A stretch of 64,000 bases of DNA from Sphingomonas immobilis (GCF_030580995.1 NZ_JAUQSZ010000001.1:1-64000); one strand, 5' to 3'. Positions 1-9,278 are shown, counted from the stretch's first letter. The notes: generated by a model not told the origin, from the letters alone. Program-made: numbers and translations.

Positions 1-575
1 GGGACGATATCCTCTGGCGCAACGCGAACGGTCAGGTGATCGACTGGCTGTCGAACGGCACCGGCTTCTCCGACAATCCGGCATTGCCCAAGCAGCAAAG
101 CAACGACTGGCATCTTGCCGGGACCGGCGACTTCAACGGCGACGGCAAGGCCGATATCCTGTGGCGTCACGCCGACGGTTCGGTCACGACCTGGCTGTCG
201 AACGGAACGTCGTTCGACGAGAGCGGCACGACCCGCAGTCTGGGCAACGACTGGCACGTGGCCGGGACGGGCGATTTCAACGGCGACGGCAAGGATGACA
301 TCCTCTGGCAGAACGACAGCGGCATGGTTACCGACTGGCTTTCGAACGGCAGTGGATTCATCGACAACGCCGCCGCCATGAAGGATCCGGGCGCTGGCTG
401 GCACGTCCAGACGGTCTCCGATCTCAACGGCGACGGGCGCGCCGATATCGTTTGGCGCAATGACAGCGGACTTGTGAGTTCGTGGCTCTCCAACGGGTCT
501 GGTTTTGCCGACAGCAACGCGATCAATCGCAATCTGGACAATGCCTGGAAAATCCAGGGCGATCATTTCTGGTGA
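1..575 (+). CDS. VCBS/FG-GAP repeat protein, C-terminal part (5' end outside window)
   Basis: The reading frame is open from the first base, so this is the end of a longer protein. It consists of tandem units of about 48 residues, each with a WLSNG motif, a W-H-(V/L) strand and a calcium-loop signature such as DFNGDGKADILW. This is the FG-GAP/VCBS pattern of secreted beta-propeller or adhesin-like proteins. About three complete units and one shortened final unit are visible, ending in DHFW. The DNGDG-type loops suggest calcium binding in an extracellular or cell-surface protein. The full length, the secretion signal and any enzymatic domain lie upstream and cannot be judged. The stop codon sits in the centre of a long perfect hairpin. 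Confidence 0.85.
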   Translation, partial: DDILWRNANGQVIDWLSNGTGFSDNPALPKQQSNDWHLAGTGDFNGDGKADILWRHADGSVTTWLSNGTSFDESGTTRSLGNDWHVAGTGDFNGDGKDDILWQNDSGMVTDWLSNGSGFIDNAAAMKDPGAGWHVQTVSDLNGDGRADIVWRNDSGLVSSWLSNGSGFADSNAINRNLDNAWKIQGDHFW

Positions 576-593
576 AATGATCGCCCTGGATTT
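550..593 (+). terminator. 20-bp perfect hairpin across the stop codon of the VCBS gene
   Basis: Bases 550-569 and 574-593 are perfect reverse complements (20 bp) with a 4-base TGGT loop. The TGA stop codon (573-575) lies across the loop and the 3' arm. The stem begins with AAA and ends with TTT but has no longer T-run. It is most likely the transcription terminator or an mRNA 3'-end stabiliser for the gene that contains it. Confidence 0.7.
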
Positions 594-717
594 GGCTTGA
601 GGCAAATCAATTTATATGACGGCACCGCCAAGGTAGTTGCCTGAACGTGCCATCTACGCACGATTATGTCGCTGATTTTGACGAAAACCGTTGAAATTGC
701 TTGTTCGTCGCGCCGCG

Positions 718-1590
718 ATGTCTGAAAAGTCAGGCATGACGGAACTGACACTCGATTTTCGGCAACCGAGCCCGGCCTTCGCGGATCATTTTTCGTTTTT
801 CTACCATTTCCAGCAGGGCGACGAAGTCTTCGAGATGGTCGATCGCGCCGATTTCGCGCAGCTCCGCTTCATCCTGCGCGGCGATGGCCGGTGCCAGTTC
901 GTGGATGGCACGGTTCAGGACATGCCCGACATCTACATCCAGGGGCCGACCACCGGTAATACGCTGATCACCGGGACGGGGGATGCCGATGTGATCGGTG
1001 TGGGCCTGATGCCGGCGGGCTGGGCCGCGCTGGTGCCGATGGACGCTTCGGCGGCTGCGAACCGGCTGTTCGATGCCGACGATCTGCTTGGCCCCGCGGT
1101 CACCGAAACGCGCGATCGACTTCTAGCCACAACGGATTTTGACGCGCGCGTGAAGATCTTCGAGGCGCTTCTCACCGGCCTGATGGCCGACCGCAAGGCG
1201 GGATATCACGATTTCGTGGCGGCGGTGAATCAATGGCTGGTGGATTCCGTCACGCCGGACGTCAACGAGCTGGCGGAACGGACGGGGCTTTCGGCGAGCC
1301 AGGTGCAGCGCGGGTGCAAGCGCTATTTCGGGTCGCCGCCCAAGCTGCTTGCGCGTAAATACAGGGCTTTGCGTGCGGCAATCGCGCTGACGCACAAGGA
1401 TGGCGATCTCGATGATATCCTGGCGGAGGGGTTTTACGACCAGTCGCACTTCATTCGCGAGCTGAAGCATTTCACCGGCATGACCCCGGCTGCGTTCGCG
1501 GGTGAGCCGACCGTCCTCAACCAGCAGATCGCCAAGCGGATCGAGCTCGAGCGCAACAACCCGATGCAGCGCTCCACCGTCATCACATAA
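718..1590 (+). CDS. AraC-family transcriptional regulator
   Basis: This is a helix-turn-helix regulator of about 290 residues. The C-terminal third holds the two AraC-type HTH segments: one around VNELAERTGLSASQVQRGCK, followed by YRALRAAIAL, and a second ending in YDQSHFIRELKHFTGMTPAAF, which is the typical end of the AraC domain. The N-terminal 190 residues would be the ligand-sensing or dimerisation part and are not recognised. The ATG at 718 is used; a TTG at 691 and an ATG at 736 are also in frame, and none has a strong ribosome site. The gene faces the TorF-like gene across a shared terminator. Its target is unknown. Confidence 0.8.
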   Translation: MSEKSGMTELTLDFRQPSPAFADHFSFFYHFQQGDEVFEMVDRADFAQLRFILRGDGRCQFVDGTVQDMPDIYIQGPTTGNTLITGTGDADVIGVGLMPAGWAALVPMDASAAANRLFDADDLLGPAVTETRDRLLATTDFDARVKIFEALLTGLMADRKAGYHDFVAAVNQWLVDSVTPDVNELAERTGLSASQVQRGCKRYFGSPPKLLARKYRALRAAIALTHKDGDLDDILAEGFYDQSHFIRELKHFTGMTPAAFAGEPTVLNQQIAKRIELERNNPMQRSTVIT

Positions 1591-1591
1591 A

Positions 1592-1619
1592 GCGGCGCGG
1601 ACCCGAAGGCCCGCGCCGC
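1592..1619. terminator. Bidirectional terminator hairpin between converging genes
   Basis: GCGGCGCGG (1592-1600) pairs with CCGCGCCGC (1611-1619). It lies directly after the AraC stop codon and just before the stop codon of the converging outer-membrane gene, so it can serve both transcripts. Confidence 0.6.
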
Positions 1620-1627
1620 ATGAACGA

Positions 1628-2458
1628 TCAGAAGGCTGCGGTCGCCGAGAACAGCACCTTGCCCGATGCGATCGAGGAGCCGTCCTTGGTGCTCGAGAAG
1701 TTCGGCTGCAGATAAAGCGACTTGGCGGTACTGATATCGGTGCCGACGAACGACACGCCGAACGTCACCGGCGAGAAGGTGATGTCCGCGCCGACCATAT
1801 AGTCGATATAGCTGCCGGTCGGCGTCACGCTGGTGCCGTTCGGGCCGAGGCCGGGATTGCCCTTCGAATAGCCGAGGTGCGCCTTGACGGTGACGGGCGT
1901 GCTGGGGATGGCGGTGCTGGCGTCGCCCCAGATGTAGAAATTGTCCTCGGTGTCGCCGATGCGGCTTTCCGGCGTGTTGCTCCAGTTACCGAGCGCCTGC
2001 TGCTCGGGTGCATAAGCGACGCCGACGAGAAGGTTCACCGGACCGGCGGTGCCGCTCACCTTCACATAAGGCTCTGCGAAATCGGTCTTATCGGCACCGC
2101 CCGGATACATATACCAGGTAAGGCCGACATCGACCGAGACACCGCCACCGAGCGACCGCTTGTAGCCCGCGATCAGATCGAGTTCGGTATTGGAACCGCC
2201 GAACTGGCCCCAGCCGGCGAGGTTCGAGCCCCATGCGCCGGCGTAGAAGCCGCTTTCGTGCGTGGCGGTGATGCCCGCCTGGAAAGCCATGTGCTTGTCG
2301 GACTGCGAGACGCCACGAAAGCGATAGTCGCTGACGATCGTGGCGCTGCCGGAAAAGGTGATCGGCTTGGGCGGCGCTTCTTCCTGAGCGAAAGCGGGCG
2401 TGGCGAACGCGAACCCGAATGCGAGCGCAGTGGCTGCCGAAACGAAAGACTTCTTCAT
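1628..2458 (-). CDS. TorF-family putative outer-membrane porin
   Basis: A 276-residue protein with a clear signal peptide (MKKSF, hydrophobic core, AFA-QEE cleavage) and then an outer-membrane beta-barrel pattern. The SDYRFRGVSQSD segment, followed by repeated aromatic/Gly strands and a C-terminal aromatic residue (SATAAF), is typical of the TIGR02001/TorF-like family found in sphingomonads and other proteobacteria. The function is probably a small porin, substrate unknown. The ATG at 2458 has a purine-rich GGGATGG ribosome site and is supported by the signal peptide, so the longer upstream frame is not used. The gene is transcribed alone, tail to tail with the AraC regulator. Confidence 0.85.
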   Translation of the reverse strand: MKKSFVSAATALAFGFAFATPAFAQEEAPPKPITFSGSATIVSDYRFRGVSQSDKHMAFQAGITATHESGFYAGAWGSNLAGWGQFGGSNTELDLIAGYKRSLGGGVSVDVGLTWYMYPGGADKTDFAEPYVKVSGTAGPVNLLVGVAYAPEQQALGNWSNTPESRIGDTEDNFYIWGDASTAIPSTPVTVKAHLGYSKGNPGLGPNGTSVTPTGSYIDYMVGADITFSPVTFGVSFVGTDISTAKSLYLQPNFSSTKDGSSIASGKVLFSATAAF

Positions 2459-2669
2459 TGGAGACCATCCCCTTTTAGGTGAATGTCCCCGCCTACGGGC
2501 CCGCGGTGGTGCGAACTCTGTGCCGGAGGTCGTCGGCCCGGCTCGCATCCACCGCGATGCTCCTCTCCTGACACCCGGGCTTGTCTCAACCGTTGCCCGA
2601 CGGTGTCAAAACATTGCTACGACCGCTTCGTGTTGCGGTGCGGCATATTTGCAACGTCCCCTTTATAGT

Positions 2670-2699
2670 GTCGGCCCGCCCATTGTTGGGCAGGCCGAC
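2670..2699 (-). terminator. Terminator of the SulP-carbonic anhydrase operon
   Basis: GTCGGCC-c-GCCCA pairs with TGGGC-a-GGCCGAC (12 pairs and one mismatch, 4-base loop). It is placed 12 bases beyond the stop codon of the minus-strand SulP gene. No long T-run follows. The rest of 2459-2711 shows no gene. Confidence 0.6.
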
Positions 2700-2711
2700 G
2701 CCTTCATTCCA

Positions 2712-4232
2712 TCATACCGCCAGCCGCTTGAGCTGGTACGGCGATCCCAGCAGTTCGACCTCGTTGCCGCGCTTGGCCGCGCGTTGCAGCCACTCGCGCA
2801 GCAACTCGGCGCAGCTGTGATCGATCGCCGGCACCTGGTGCAGATCGAGCGTCACTGGCTTGCCGTCGGGCACCGCATCGAACGCGGTGTTGAGCTTGGG
2901 CACGCTGATAAAGGTTGCGGAGCCGGTGAGGCGGACGTGGCTGCGTTCCGCTCCGTGATCGCTATCGACCTTGAGGCGCAGGCTTCGGACGTGCGGCACC
3001 AGTTCGACCAGCGAGAGCGCGAGGCCGGCCAGCACGCCAGTCAGCAGATCGGTCGTCACCACCAGCGCGAAGGTCACCACCCAGATCGCGGCGGGCAGCA
3101 GGCCGTAGTGCGAGAAGAGGTGCGTGACATGCTTGAGGCTGACGAGCCGCGCGCCAGTGACGACCAGCACGCCGCCGAGCGCGGCCATCGGGATCTCGCG
3201 CAGCAGCCAGGGGAGCAGTGCCACGAAGCCGAGGATCCACGCGCCGTGCAGGATCGTGGACATGCGCGTCACGGCACCCGCCTGCACGTTGGCCGACGAG
3301 CGCACGATGACGCCCGTCATGGGAAGCGCGCCGGCCGCACCGCACAGCATGTTGCCGATGCCCTGCGCGCGCAGTTCCTTGTTATAGTCGGTGCGCACGC
3401 CGTCGTGCATGCGATCGACCGCCGCCGCCGAGAGCAGGGTTTCCGCCGAGGCGATGAAGGCGATGGCGAGCGCCGTCATCAGCACAGCCGGGTTGCCGAG
3501 CGGGCTCAGGAACCCGGCACCGGGCGTCTCGACCGCCGAGATGATCGATTCGGGCACGTTCACGCGCACGACATCGAGGCCGAAGAAGAAGGCGAACAAG
3601 GTCGCGCCGACCACGCCGATCAGCGCGCCGGGCACGAGCTTCAGCGCAACCGGACGGAACTTGTCCCAGCTCAGCATCAGCGCGATGGTGAGGAGGCCGA
3701 CGATCAGCGCCAGCTCGGTCGAGGCGATGTTATTCGGCTCCAGGCCCATGACCCGGCCCGGCATCGCGGCGAGGTTCTCGAGCCCGTTCGACAGCGGCTT
3801 GGCGTCGAACAGGGTATGGAACTGCCCGACGACGATCAGAGCGCCGATACCTGCGAGCATGCCGTGGACGACGGCGGGCGAGATCGCGCGGAACCAGCCG
3901 CCGAGCTTCAGAACGCCCGCGATCAACTGCAGCGCACCGGCGAGTAGCAGGATCGGGCCGAGCGCGGAGATGCCGTGATCGCGCACCAGTTCGAAAACGA
4001 TGACGGCGAGGCCGGCCGCCGGGCCGCTGACCTGCAGCGGCGATCCGGCGAGGAAGCCGACGACGAGGCCGCCGATGATGCCCGTCACCAGGCCTTTCTC
4101 GGGCGGGACGCCCGAGGCGATCGCGATGCCCATGCAGAGCGGCATCGCGACGAGGAAGACCACGACCGAGGCCGCGAGATCCTTGACCATCCAGCCCTGA
4201 GGCTTTTCGGCACTGGTGACGGGCGTGCTCAT
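2712..4232 (-). CDS. SulP-family anion transporter with STAS domain (probable bicarbonate uptake)
   Basis: A polytopic membrane protein of 506 residues. The SLC26/SulP core (about residues 15-400) contains the SulP-type GLVTGIIGGLVVGFLAGSPL and VSGPAAGLAV segments. A C-terminal STAS domain (about 430-500) ends the protein. SulP proteins move sulfate, bicarbonate or other anions. The start codon overlaps the stop codon of the carbonic anhydrase upstream (ATGA), so the two are co-translated. From that coupling I infer bicarbonate as substrate, as in the known SulP-carbonic anhydrase pairs. Sulfate cannot be excluded, but no sulfate-assimilation genes lie nearby. Confidence 0.85.
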   Translation of the reverse strand: MSTPVTSAEKPQGWMVKDLAASVVVFLVAMPLCMGIAIASGVPPEKGLVTGIIGGLVVGFLAGSPLQVSGPAAGLAVIVFELVRDHGISALGPILLLAGALQLIAGVLKLGGWFRAISPAVVHGMLAGIGALIVVGQFHTLFDAKPLSNGLENLAAMPGRVMGLEPNNIASTELALIVGLLTIALMLSWDKFRPVALKLVPGALIGVVGATLFAFFFGLDVVRVNVPESIISAVETPGAGFLSPLGNPAVLMTALAIAFIASAETLLSAAAVDRMHDGVRTDYNKELRAQGIGNMLCGAAGALPMTGVIVRSSANVQAGAVTRMSTILHGAWILGFVALLPWLLREIPMAALGGVLVVTGARLVSLKHVTHLFSHYGLLPAAIWVVTFALVVTTDLLTGVLAGLALSLVELVPHVRSLRLKVDSDHGAERSHVRLTGSATFISVPKLNTAFDAVPDGKPVTLDLHQVPAIDHSCAELLREWLQRAAKRGNEVELLGSPYQLKRLAV

Positions 4233-4924
4233 TCCGCCGCCTCCGGCCAGGCGAACGACGCGGCGAAGCGCTGACCGGCGGGGTGTGCGACCGGCAGCGG
4301 CGTGCCTTCACGCACCGTCTCGAAGCGGCCGCTCACGCCGTCGAGCGCGAGGATCTGACCGGCGTGGATATCGACGAACCAGCCGTGCAGCGAAATCTCG
4401 CCACGCGCGATGCCGGCCGCGACCGACGGGTGCGTGCGCAGGTTGGCGAGCTGGGCGACGACGTTCTCGAGCGAGATGGCGTGGACGCGCTCGGCCGGCT
4501 CCAGTTCGCCGTAACCGCTGTCGACCACGCTTGCCGCCGCCGAGCTGTGGCGCAGCCATGCGGCGACGTTGGGCATGGTGGCGAGCGGGGCCGGGTTGGC
4601 GACTGCCTTCATCGCGCCGCAGTCCGAATGGCCGCAGACGATGATGTCGCGGATGCCGAGCGCGAGGACGGCATATTCGACGGTCGAGGTGACGCCGCCG
4701 TTCTGCGTGGCGTAGGGCGGTACGATGTTGCCTGCATTGCGGCACACGAACAGGTCGCCGGGGGCGGCGGCCAGGATATGTTCGGGGACGATGCGCGAAT
4801 CGGCGCAGGAGATCATCAGCGCCTTGGGGCTCTGGCCGTCACGGACCAGTTTGGCGAAGAGATCGCTCTGGTTGGGGAAGACATTCCGCTCGAAGCTGAA
4901 GATCCGTCCGATCAACTCGTTCAT
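4229..4924 (-). CDS. Beta-class carbonic anhydrase
   Basis: A cytoplasmic zinc enzyme of 231 residues that interconverts CO2 and bicarbonate. The beta-class zinc ligands are all visible: C40 with the D42/R44 dyad in SCADSR, and H99 and C102 in CGHSDCGA. Length is normal for the family. It is the first gene of a two-gene operon and overlaps the SulP transporter by four bases. This suggests that imported or metabolic bicarbonate is equilibrated with CO2 for carboxylases. The ribosome site AAAGGAA lies partly inside an upstream hairpin, which may tune translation. Confidence 0.93.
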   Translation of the reverse strand: MNELIGRIFSFERNVFPNQSDLFAKLVRDGQSPKALMISCADSRIVPEHILAAAPGDLFVCRNAGNIVPPYATQNGGVTSTVEYAVLALGIRDIIVCGHSDCGAMKAVANPAPLATMPNVAAWLRHSSAAASVVDSGYGELEPAERVHAISLENVVAQLANLRTHPSVAAGIARGEISLHGWFVDIHAGQILALDGVSGRFETVREGTPLPVAHPAGQRFAASFAWPEAAE

Positions 4925-4926
4925 CT

Positions 4927-4953
4927 GGCATTCCTTTGGTACGCTGGAATGCC
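4927..4953 (-). promoter_or_regulatory. Hairpin enclosing the ribosome site of the carbonic anhydrase gene
   Basis: Read on the minus strand, GGCATTCC and GGAATGCC form a perfect 8-bp stem around an 11-base loop. The AAAGGAA ribosome site runs from the end of the loop into the 3' arm, and the ATG follows 2 bases after the stem. Folding would partly mask the ribosome site. Confidence 0.45.
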
Positions 4954-5074
4954 CGGATTTAAACCATCAGTTTTGCTGCGGCGCGGCGCGGAAGTGACGA
5001 AGTGTTGCTATGCGCAGCGGCGGCGGGAGGGGCCCGGAAACGCAGCTTCGTCGACACGCAAAGTGATACCTTGC

Positions 5075-5285
5075 TTGACAGATTGACACCTGAATCGAAA
5101 CTGTAAGCCGCGATTGTTTCCAAAATCGTGCCAATCGAACGCGGAAAATCACACTGAGGCGACAGTGTCGCGTGTGTATCGCGCGACGGAGCCCGGTGAG
5201 GATGTGCTGCTGCACAGCGTTCTTGAGCGGCCGACGATGGGAAAGAGCGGCAGCGACTATCGCAGATACACGGCGTGTAGGACAG
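5075..5285 (+). repeat. Two-block intergenic element, copy 1
   Basis: The gene-free stretch 4925-5318 holds two sequence blocks that recur at 38222-38343. Block A (5075-5121) starts TTGACAGATTGACACCTGA and ends in an inverted GAAAC...GTTTC pair. Block B (5242-5285) starts AAAGAGCGGC and ends GGCGTGTAGGACAG. The spacing between blocks is longer here (about 120 bases) than in copy 2 (about 30). No protein is evident. It may be a mobile intergenic repeat, a small RNA gene or a promoter cassette. In this copy the plus-strand reading direction runs into the 3' end of the opposing glycosyltransferase gene, so it does not drive a sense gene. Confidence 0.55.
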
Positions 5286-5318
5286 GGCGACTATCCGCCC
5301 CGCAAAAAGGCCGTCGAA

Positions 5319-6509
5319 CTAGAGCCGATCCGCCGCCAGCACCTCCCGCGCGACGCTTGCGCGATTGTCGCGCATCCGATCCGGCGCTTGCCCGTCGAGA
5401 CCGGGCGATTCCAGCACCCGCCTGAAAATGTCCAGATAGTCCGGCGCGCCTTTCTCGATCGTGAAACGGGCGGCCTGACGTTTCATGTCCGGTAGGCTGA
5501 TGGGGGATGCATTTGCCTGCCGCATGGCATGGCCGAACGCCTCGCGATCCCCGGTCGGGACGAGCGTGCCCAAACGACCGTTGCCGAGGAGTTCGGACAT
5601 GGCGACGCTGCATTGCGTCGCAACGATCGGCAGGCCGGCGGCCAGCGCTTCTATCACGACTGCGGGCACGCCTTCGTAATCGGAGGAGAGGACGAACGTG
5701 TCTGCTCGGGCGAGCCAGTCGTCCGCACTGCCATGACCGGGCAAGGAAACCTGGCTTTCCAGATGCAGTTCGGCGACCAGCCGTTCGAGTTTCCCCCGCT
5801 GGACGCCTTCGCCCAGGATGACCAGCCTGTCGTCCGCCCGCGCAATGTCAGCGAAGGCTTCGATCAAGAGGGCGAAGTTCTTTTGTTGAACGAGCCGTCC
5901 GACGGCGAGGAAGGTTTGGCCGCTATGCGATCTGTCGATCCGCAGCGGACCCCTGGAACTGAGCAAATCGAGTTGCGCCGCCGATAGAGCAGGATCGGGG
6001 ACGATCGAGACACGCTCTGTCGCGACATCGAAAGCAGCGACGATCTCGGCACGGTTGGCATCCGCCATCCCCACGAGATGATCGATGTGCCGACCCTGGA
6101 TACGCAACCATTTTCGATAGAAAAATCGCGACAATGGCCCCATGTCATCGCGGCCCAGATCGTTGCTGACTTTTGCGACGATGGGAGGGCAGCTACGCCC
6201 TAGCAGCAATTTCAGCAGGACGGCGAAGATCGTGTAGGTATTGCCGCCCACGAAAATGACGTCTGGCCGATGCCGTCGTATCAGGCCGGGCAACCAACGC
6301 AGCATTTTCAGGGATTTGCCGGGTATCCAGCGGCTTTCGGGAAGAAAAGCGTAGGGAAGGGCAGGCGCGGCGGCGCGGTAGTCCGCGTTGTCCTTGCCGA
6401 CGATGATGCTCACCGCAGCACCCGAGTCCCTCCAGGCGGAGACCAGCCTGAGCGCGACTTTCTCCACGCCTCCAGGCTCGAAGCCGTGGATGAAGGTTAG
6501 AATTCTCAT
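5319..6509 (-). CDS. Glycosyltransferase family 4 (GT-B fold)
   Basis: A cytoplasmic or membrane-associated sugar transferase of 396 residues. The N-terminus MRILTFIHGFEPGGVEKVA is the typical GT4 acceptor-domain start with its glycine-rich loop. The C-terminal domain has the nucleotide-sugar site EGVPAVVIEALAAGLPIVAT, containing the EX7E-type glutamates. The ATG at 6509 is chosen because the conserved first strand begins there. The surroundings are not a polysaccharide cluster, so neither donor nor acceptor can be named. It is transcribed alone on the minus strand. Confidence 0.85.
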   Translation of the reverse strand: MRILTFIHGFEPGGVEKVALRLVSAWRDSGAAVSIIVGKDNADYRAAAPALPYAFLPESRWIPGKSLKMLRWLPGLIRRHRPDVIFVGGNTYTIFAVLLKLLLGRSCPPIVAKVSNDLGRDDMGPLSRFFYRKWLRIQGRHIDHLVGMADANRAEIVAAFDVATERVSIVPDPALSAAQLDLLSSRGPLRIDRSHSGQTFLAVGRLVQQKNFALLIEAFADIARADDRLVILGEGVQRGKLERLVAELHLESQVSLPGHGSADDWLARADTFVLSSDYEGVPAVVIEALAAGLPIVATQCSVAMSELLGNGRLGTLVPTGDREAFGHAMRQANASPISLPDMKRQAARFTIEKGAPDYLDIFRRVLESPGLDGQAPDRMRDNRASVAREVLAADRL

Positions 6510-6680
6510 GGGCCGCCGGGTATCCGATCGAAGCGGCATTATCGATTGCTTTTGTGCAGACGAGTGTCGGCGGGCCGCCTCCCGCAAGCATGCGGGGTTT
6601 CGCCGTCGGCAACTGAGGTCGTTCGCTTTTCCATCATATCTGATCGACGCCGTCGAACGGCGAAACCGCATCCCGCGGGG

Positions 6681-7976
6681 CTAAGCGTTCAGCGTGATCG
6701 TCGCGCGCAAGCCCCCTTCGGGGCGATTGGCGAGGGTCAGTACGCCTTTTTCGGCTCCCACGACGCGGGCGACGATGGCAAGGCCGAGGCCGAGGCCGCC
6801 GGTGTTGCGCGCGCGGGCATCGTCGAGGCGGGTGAAGGGTTCCAGCACGTCGGCGAGCTTGTCCTCGGGGATGCCGGGGCCGTTGTCCTCGACGCGGAGC
6901 ACGATCTCGGTCGCGGTCTTGTCGAGCGTCACGTGCGCACAGCCGCCATAGTGGAGCGCGTTCTCGATCAGGTTGGAGATCGCGCGGCGGATTGCCGAGG
7001 ACCGCAATGTCATTTCGAGGTGATCGGGCCCGCGATAGGTCGCGTCGAAGCCGCGATCGGCACAGCGTTCGACCAACGTCGAGGTCAGCACGGCGAGGTC
7101 GGTCAGCGCCGGCTTTTCGGGATCAGCCTGCCCGCCGTAGAACGCGAGCAGCGAGGTGATCATGTCGTTCATCTCGGCGACGTCGTCGACCAGTTCCTCG
7201 CGCAATGCATCATCGGCGACCTCGTCGATGCGCAACTGCAACCGCGCGAGCGGCGTGCGCAGATCGTGGCTGACCGACGCCAGGGCCTGGGTGCGGCTTT
7301 CGAGCAGATCGTGAATCCGGTCCTGCATCTCGTTGAAGGCGTGAATCAGGCTGCGGACCTCGGGCGAGCCGGCCTCCTTGACAGGCACGCGCGTGCCGAG
7401 CCCGACCAGCCGCGCCGCGCGCATCAGCGTGCGCAAGGGGGCGATGGTGGAGCGGATGAGGAGGCCGCTGAACACCAGCAGCAGCAATGCGGGCACGAAG
7501 GCGCGCAGGACGCGGCCGACCGAGAGTTTCCAGCCGCCGTCGAGTGCTTCCTTCATCTGAAAGGTCAGCCAGCTGCCATCGGCGAGCCGCAGCGCACCGT
7601 GGACGCTGGAGCCGTCCTGCAGCGGCGGGAGACGAAGTTGCAGCTTAGAGCGAGCGAGATCGGGTTCCCACGCGACGATCTGGCGCTGCATGCTCGCCAG
7701 TTGCGGGCGGAAGGAGGAGCGGCTCGGCGGGGTGACGGTCCAGCCGACGACGTAGCGATCGGTGACGAGCTCGCGCGCGATGCGGGGGCGCTCCGGCGGC
7801 GGGCGTTCGTCGAGCAGTTTGCGCGCGACGACGAGATGCTCGGCGAGGCGGTGCGCCTCGTCCTCCTGCAGCGATAGTTCGGAGGCGCGTTCGTAGAGTA
7901 GCGTGCTTGCGCTGAATTCGACGACGACCGTCAGCAACAGGATGATGAGGAGCCGACCGAGCAGCCCCAACGACAC
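6681..7976 (-). CDS. Sensor histidine kinase with HAMP domain (EnvZ-like)
   Basis: A membrane sensor of about 431 residues. A first membrane segment (about residues 5-28) and a second (about 170-190) enclose a periplasmic region. A HAMP linker follows, then the H-box SVSHDLRTPLARLQ with the phospho-accepting histidine, and an ATPase domain with the N-box (SNLIENALHY), DNGPGIP and GGLGLGLAI. It works with the response regulator encoded just upstream. The best start is a GTG at 7976, 14 bases after the regulator's stop codon; a CTG at 7994 is possible. The signal sensed is unknown. Confidence 0.88.
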   Translation of the reverse strand: MSLGLLGRLLIILLLTVVVEFSASTLLYERASELSLQEDEAHRLAEHLVVARKLLDERPPPERPRIARELVTDRYVVGWTVTPPSRSSFRPQLASMQRQIVAWEPDLARSKLQLRLPPLQDGSSVHGALRLADGSWLTFQMKEALDGGWKLSVGRVLRAFVPALLLLVFSGLLIRSTIAPLRTLMRAARLVGLGTRVPVKEAGSPEVRSLIHAFNEMQDRIHDLLESRTQALASVSHDLRTPLARLQLRIDEVADDALREELVDDVAEMNDMITSLLAFYGGQADPEKPALTDLAVLTSTLVERCADRGFDATYRGPDHLEMTLRSSAIRRAISNLIENALHYGGCAHVTLDKTATEIVLRVEDNGPGIPEDKLADVLEPFTRLDDARARNTGGLGLGLAIVARVVGAEKGVLTLANRPEGGLRATITLNA

Positions 7977-7990
7977 ATTCTTGATGTGCG

Positions 7991-8701
<711 letters not shown>

Positions 8702-8902
8702 GAACGCGGACGTAGGCCCCGTCGCGGATGCGATCAACCGTCTGTTGCTGCCCGGTTCGGGGTTCAAGAGGTCGAGCAATGATTTGTCACGGTAAGGCAA
8801 TTATACAGCCATTTCGCGGACATGCTTCCTCACAATCGCGACAGGCGCGCGCAAAGAGGCAGACATATTTCTCGATCATCGATCCTGATGAAGAGGTATG
8901 CA

Positions 8903-9175
8903 ATGTCTTTCCTGAAATTCGCAGCGCTCCCGCTCGCTCTCATTGCCGCCCCGGTCGCGGCGCAGTCGCTGACCGACACGCACACGCAGCGCTGGAACCA
9001 GGCGGGCAAGCTGCCCATTGTGACGCATCACCAGATCCGCGGCAATGGCTGCACCACCAATGCCGCGCCGATGCACCTGAGCGGCAAGTCGCAGTACGCG
9101 CCGCACGCCAAGCAGGATTGCAGTGCCGATTTTGCCAAGGCCAAGACCGCCAAGGTCGAGGTCGCCGGCAACTGA
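8903..9175 (+). CDS. Small secreted protein, unknown function
   Basis: A 90-residue protein with a signal peptide (MSFLKFAALPLALIAAPVAAQ) and a mature part of about 70 residues carrying two cysteines that could form a disulfide (NGCTTN and QDCSAD). The ATG at 8903 has a GAAGAGG ribosome site nine bases upstream, which decides it over the ATG at 8888. It is transcribed divergently from the two-component system, from which it may be controlled. I do not recognise the family. Confidence 0.6.
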   Translation: MSFLKFAALPLALIAAPVAAQSLTDTHTQRWNQAGKLPIVTHHQIRGNGCTTNAAPMHLSGKSQYAPHAKQDCSADFAKAKTAKVEVAGN

Positions 9176-9187
9176 GCCCCCCCCGGC

Positions 9188-9232
9188 CCGGCCCGTCGTG
9201 AAGCGCGTCCTCGTGCCGCGGCGGGCCGGTTT
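9188..9232 (+). terminator. Terminator after the small secreted protein gene
   Basis: CCGGCCCG (9188-9195) pairs with CGGGCCGG (9222-9229), followed by TTT. It lies just after the plus-strand stop codon. Confidence 0.45.
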
Positions 9233-9244
9233 GCCGTGAAATAA

Positions 9245-9272
9245 GCGGGCGGGCCCGGGGAGACCCGCCCGC
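9245..9272 (-). terminator. Terminator after the DUF6607 gene
   Basis: GCGGGCGGG (9245-9253) and CCCGCCCGC (9264-9272) form a perfect 9-bp stem. Read on the minus strand it begins just past the DUF6607 stop codon and is followed by TTATTT, so it fits a rho-independent terminator for that operon. Confidence 0.65.
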
Positions 9273-9278
9273 CCCCCC

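Noticed and set aside
563..751. A 62-codon minus-strand frame after the VCBS gene
   Set aside because: It begins in the hairpin and overlaps the AraC start region; no coding signature.
2400..3947. A 515-codon plus-strand frame opposite the SulP transporter
   Set aside because: Antisense to a clear membrane transporter; low-complexity composition without motifs.
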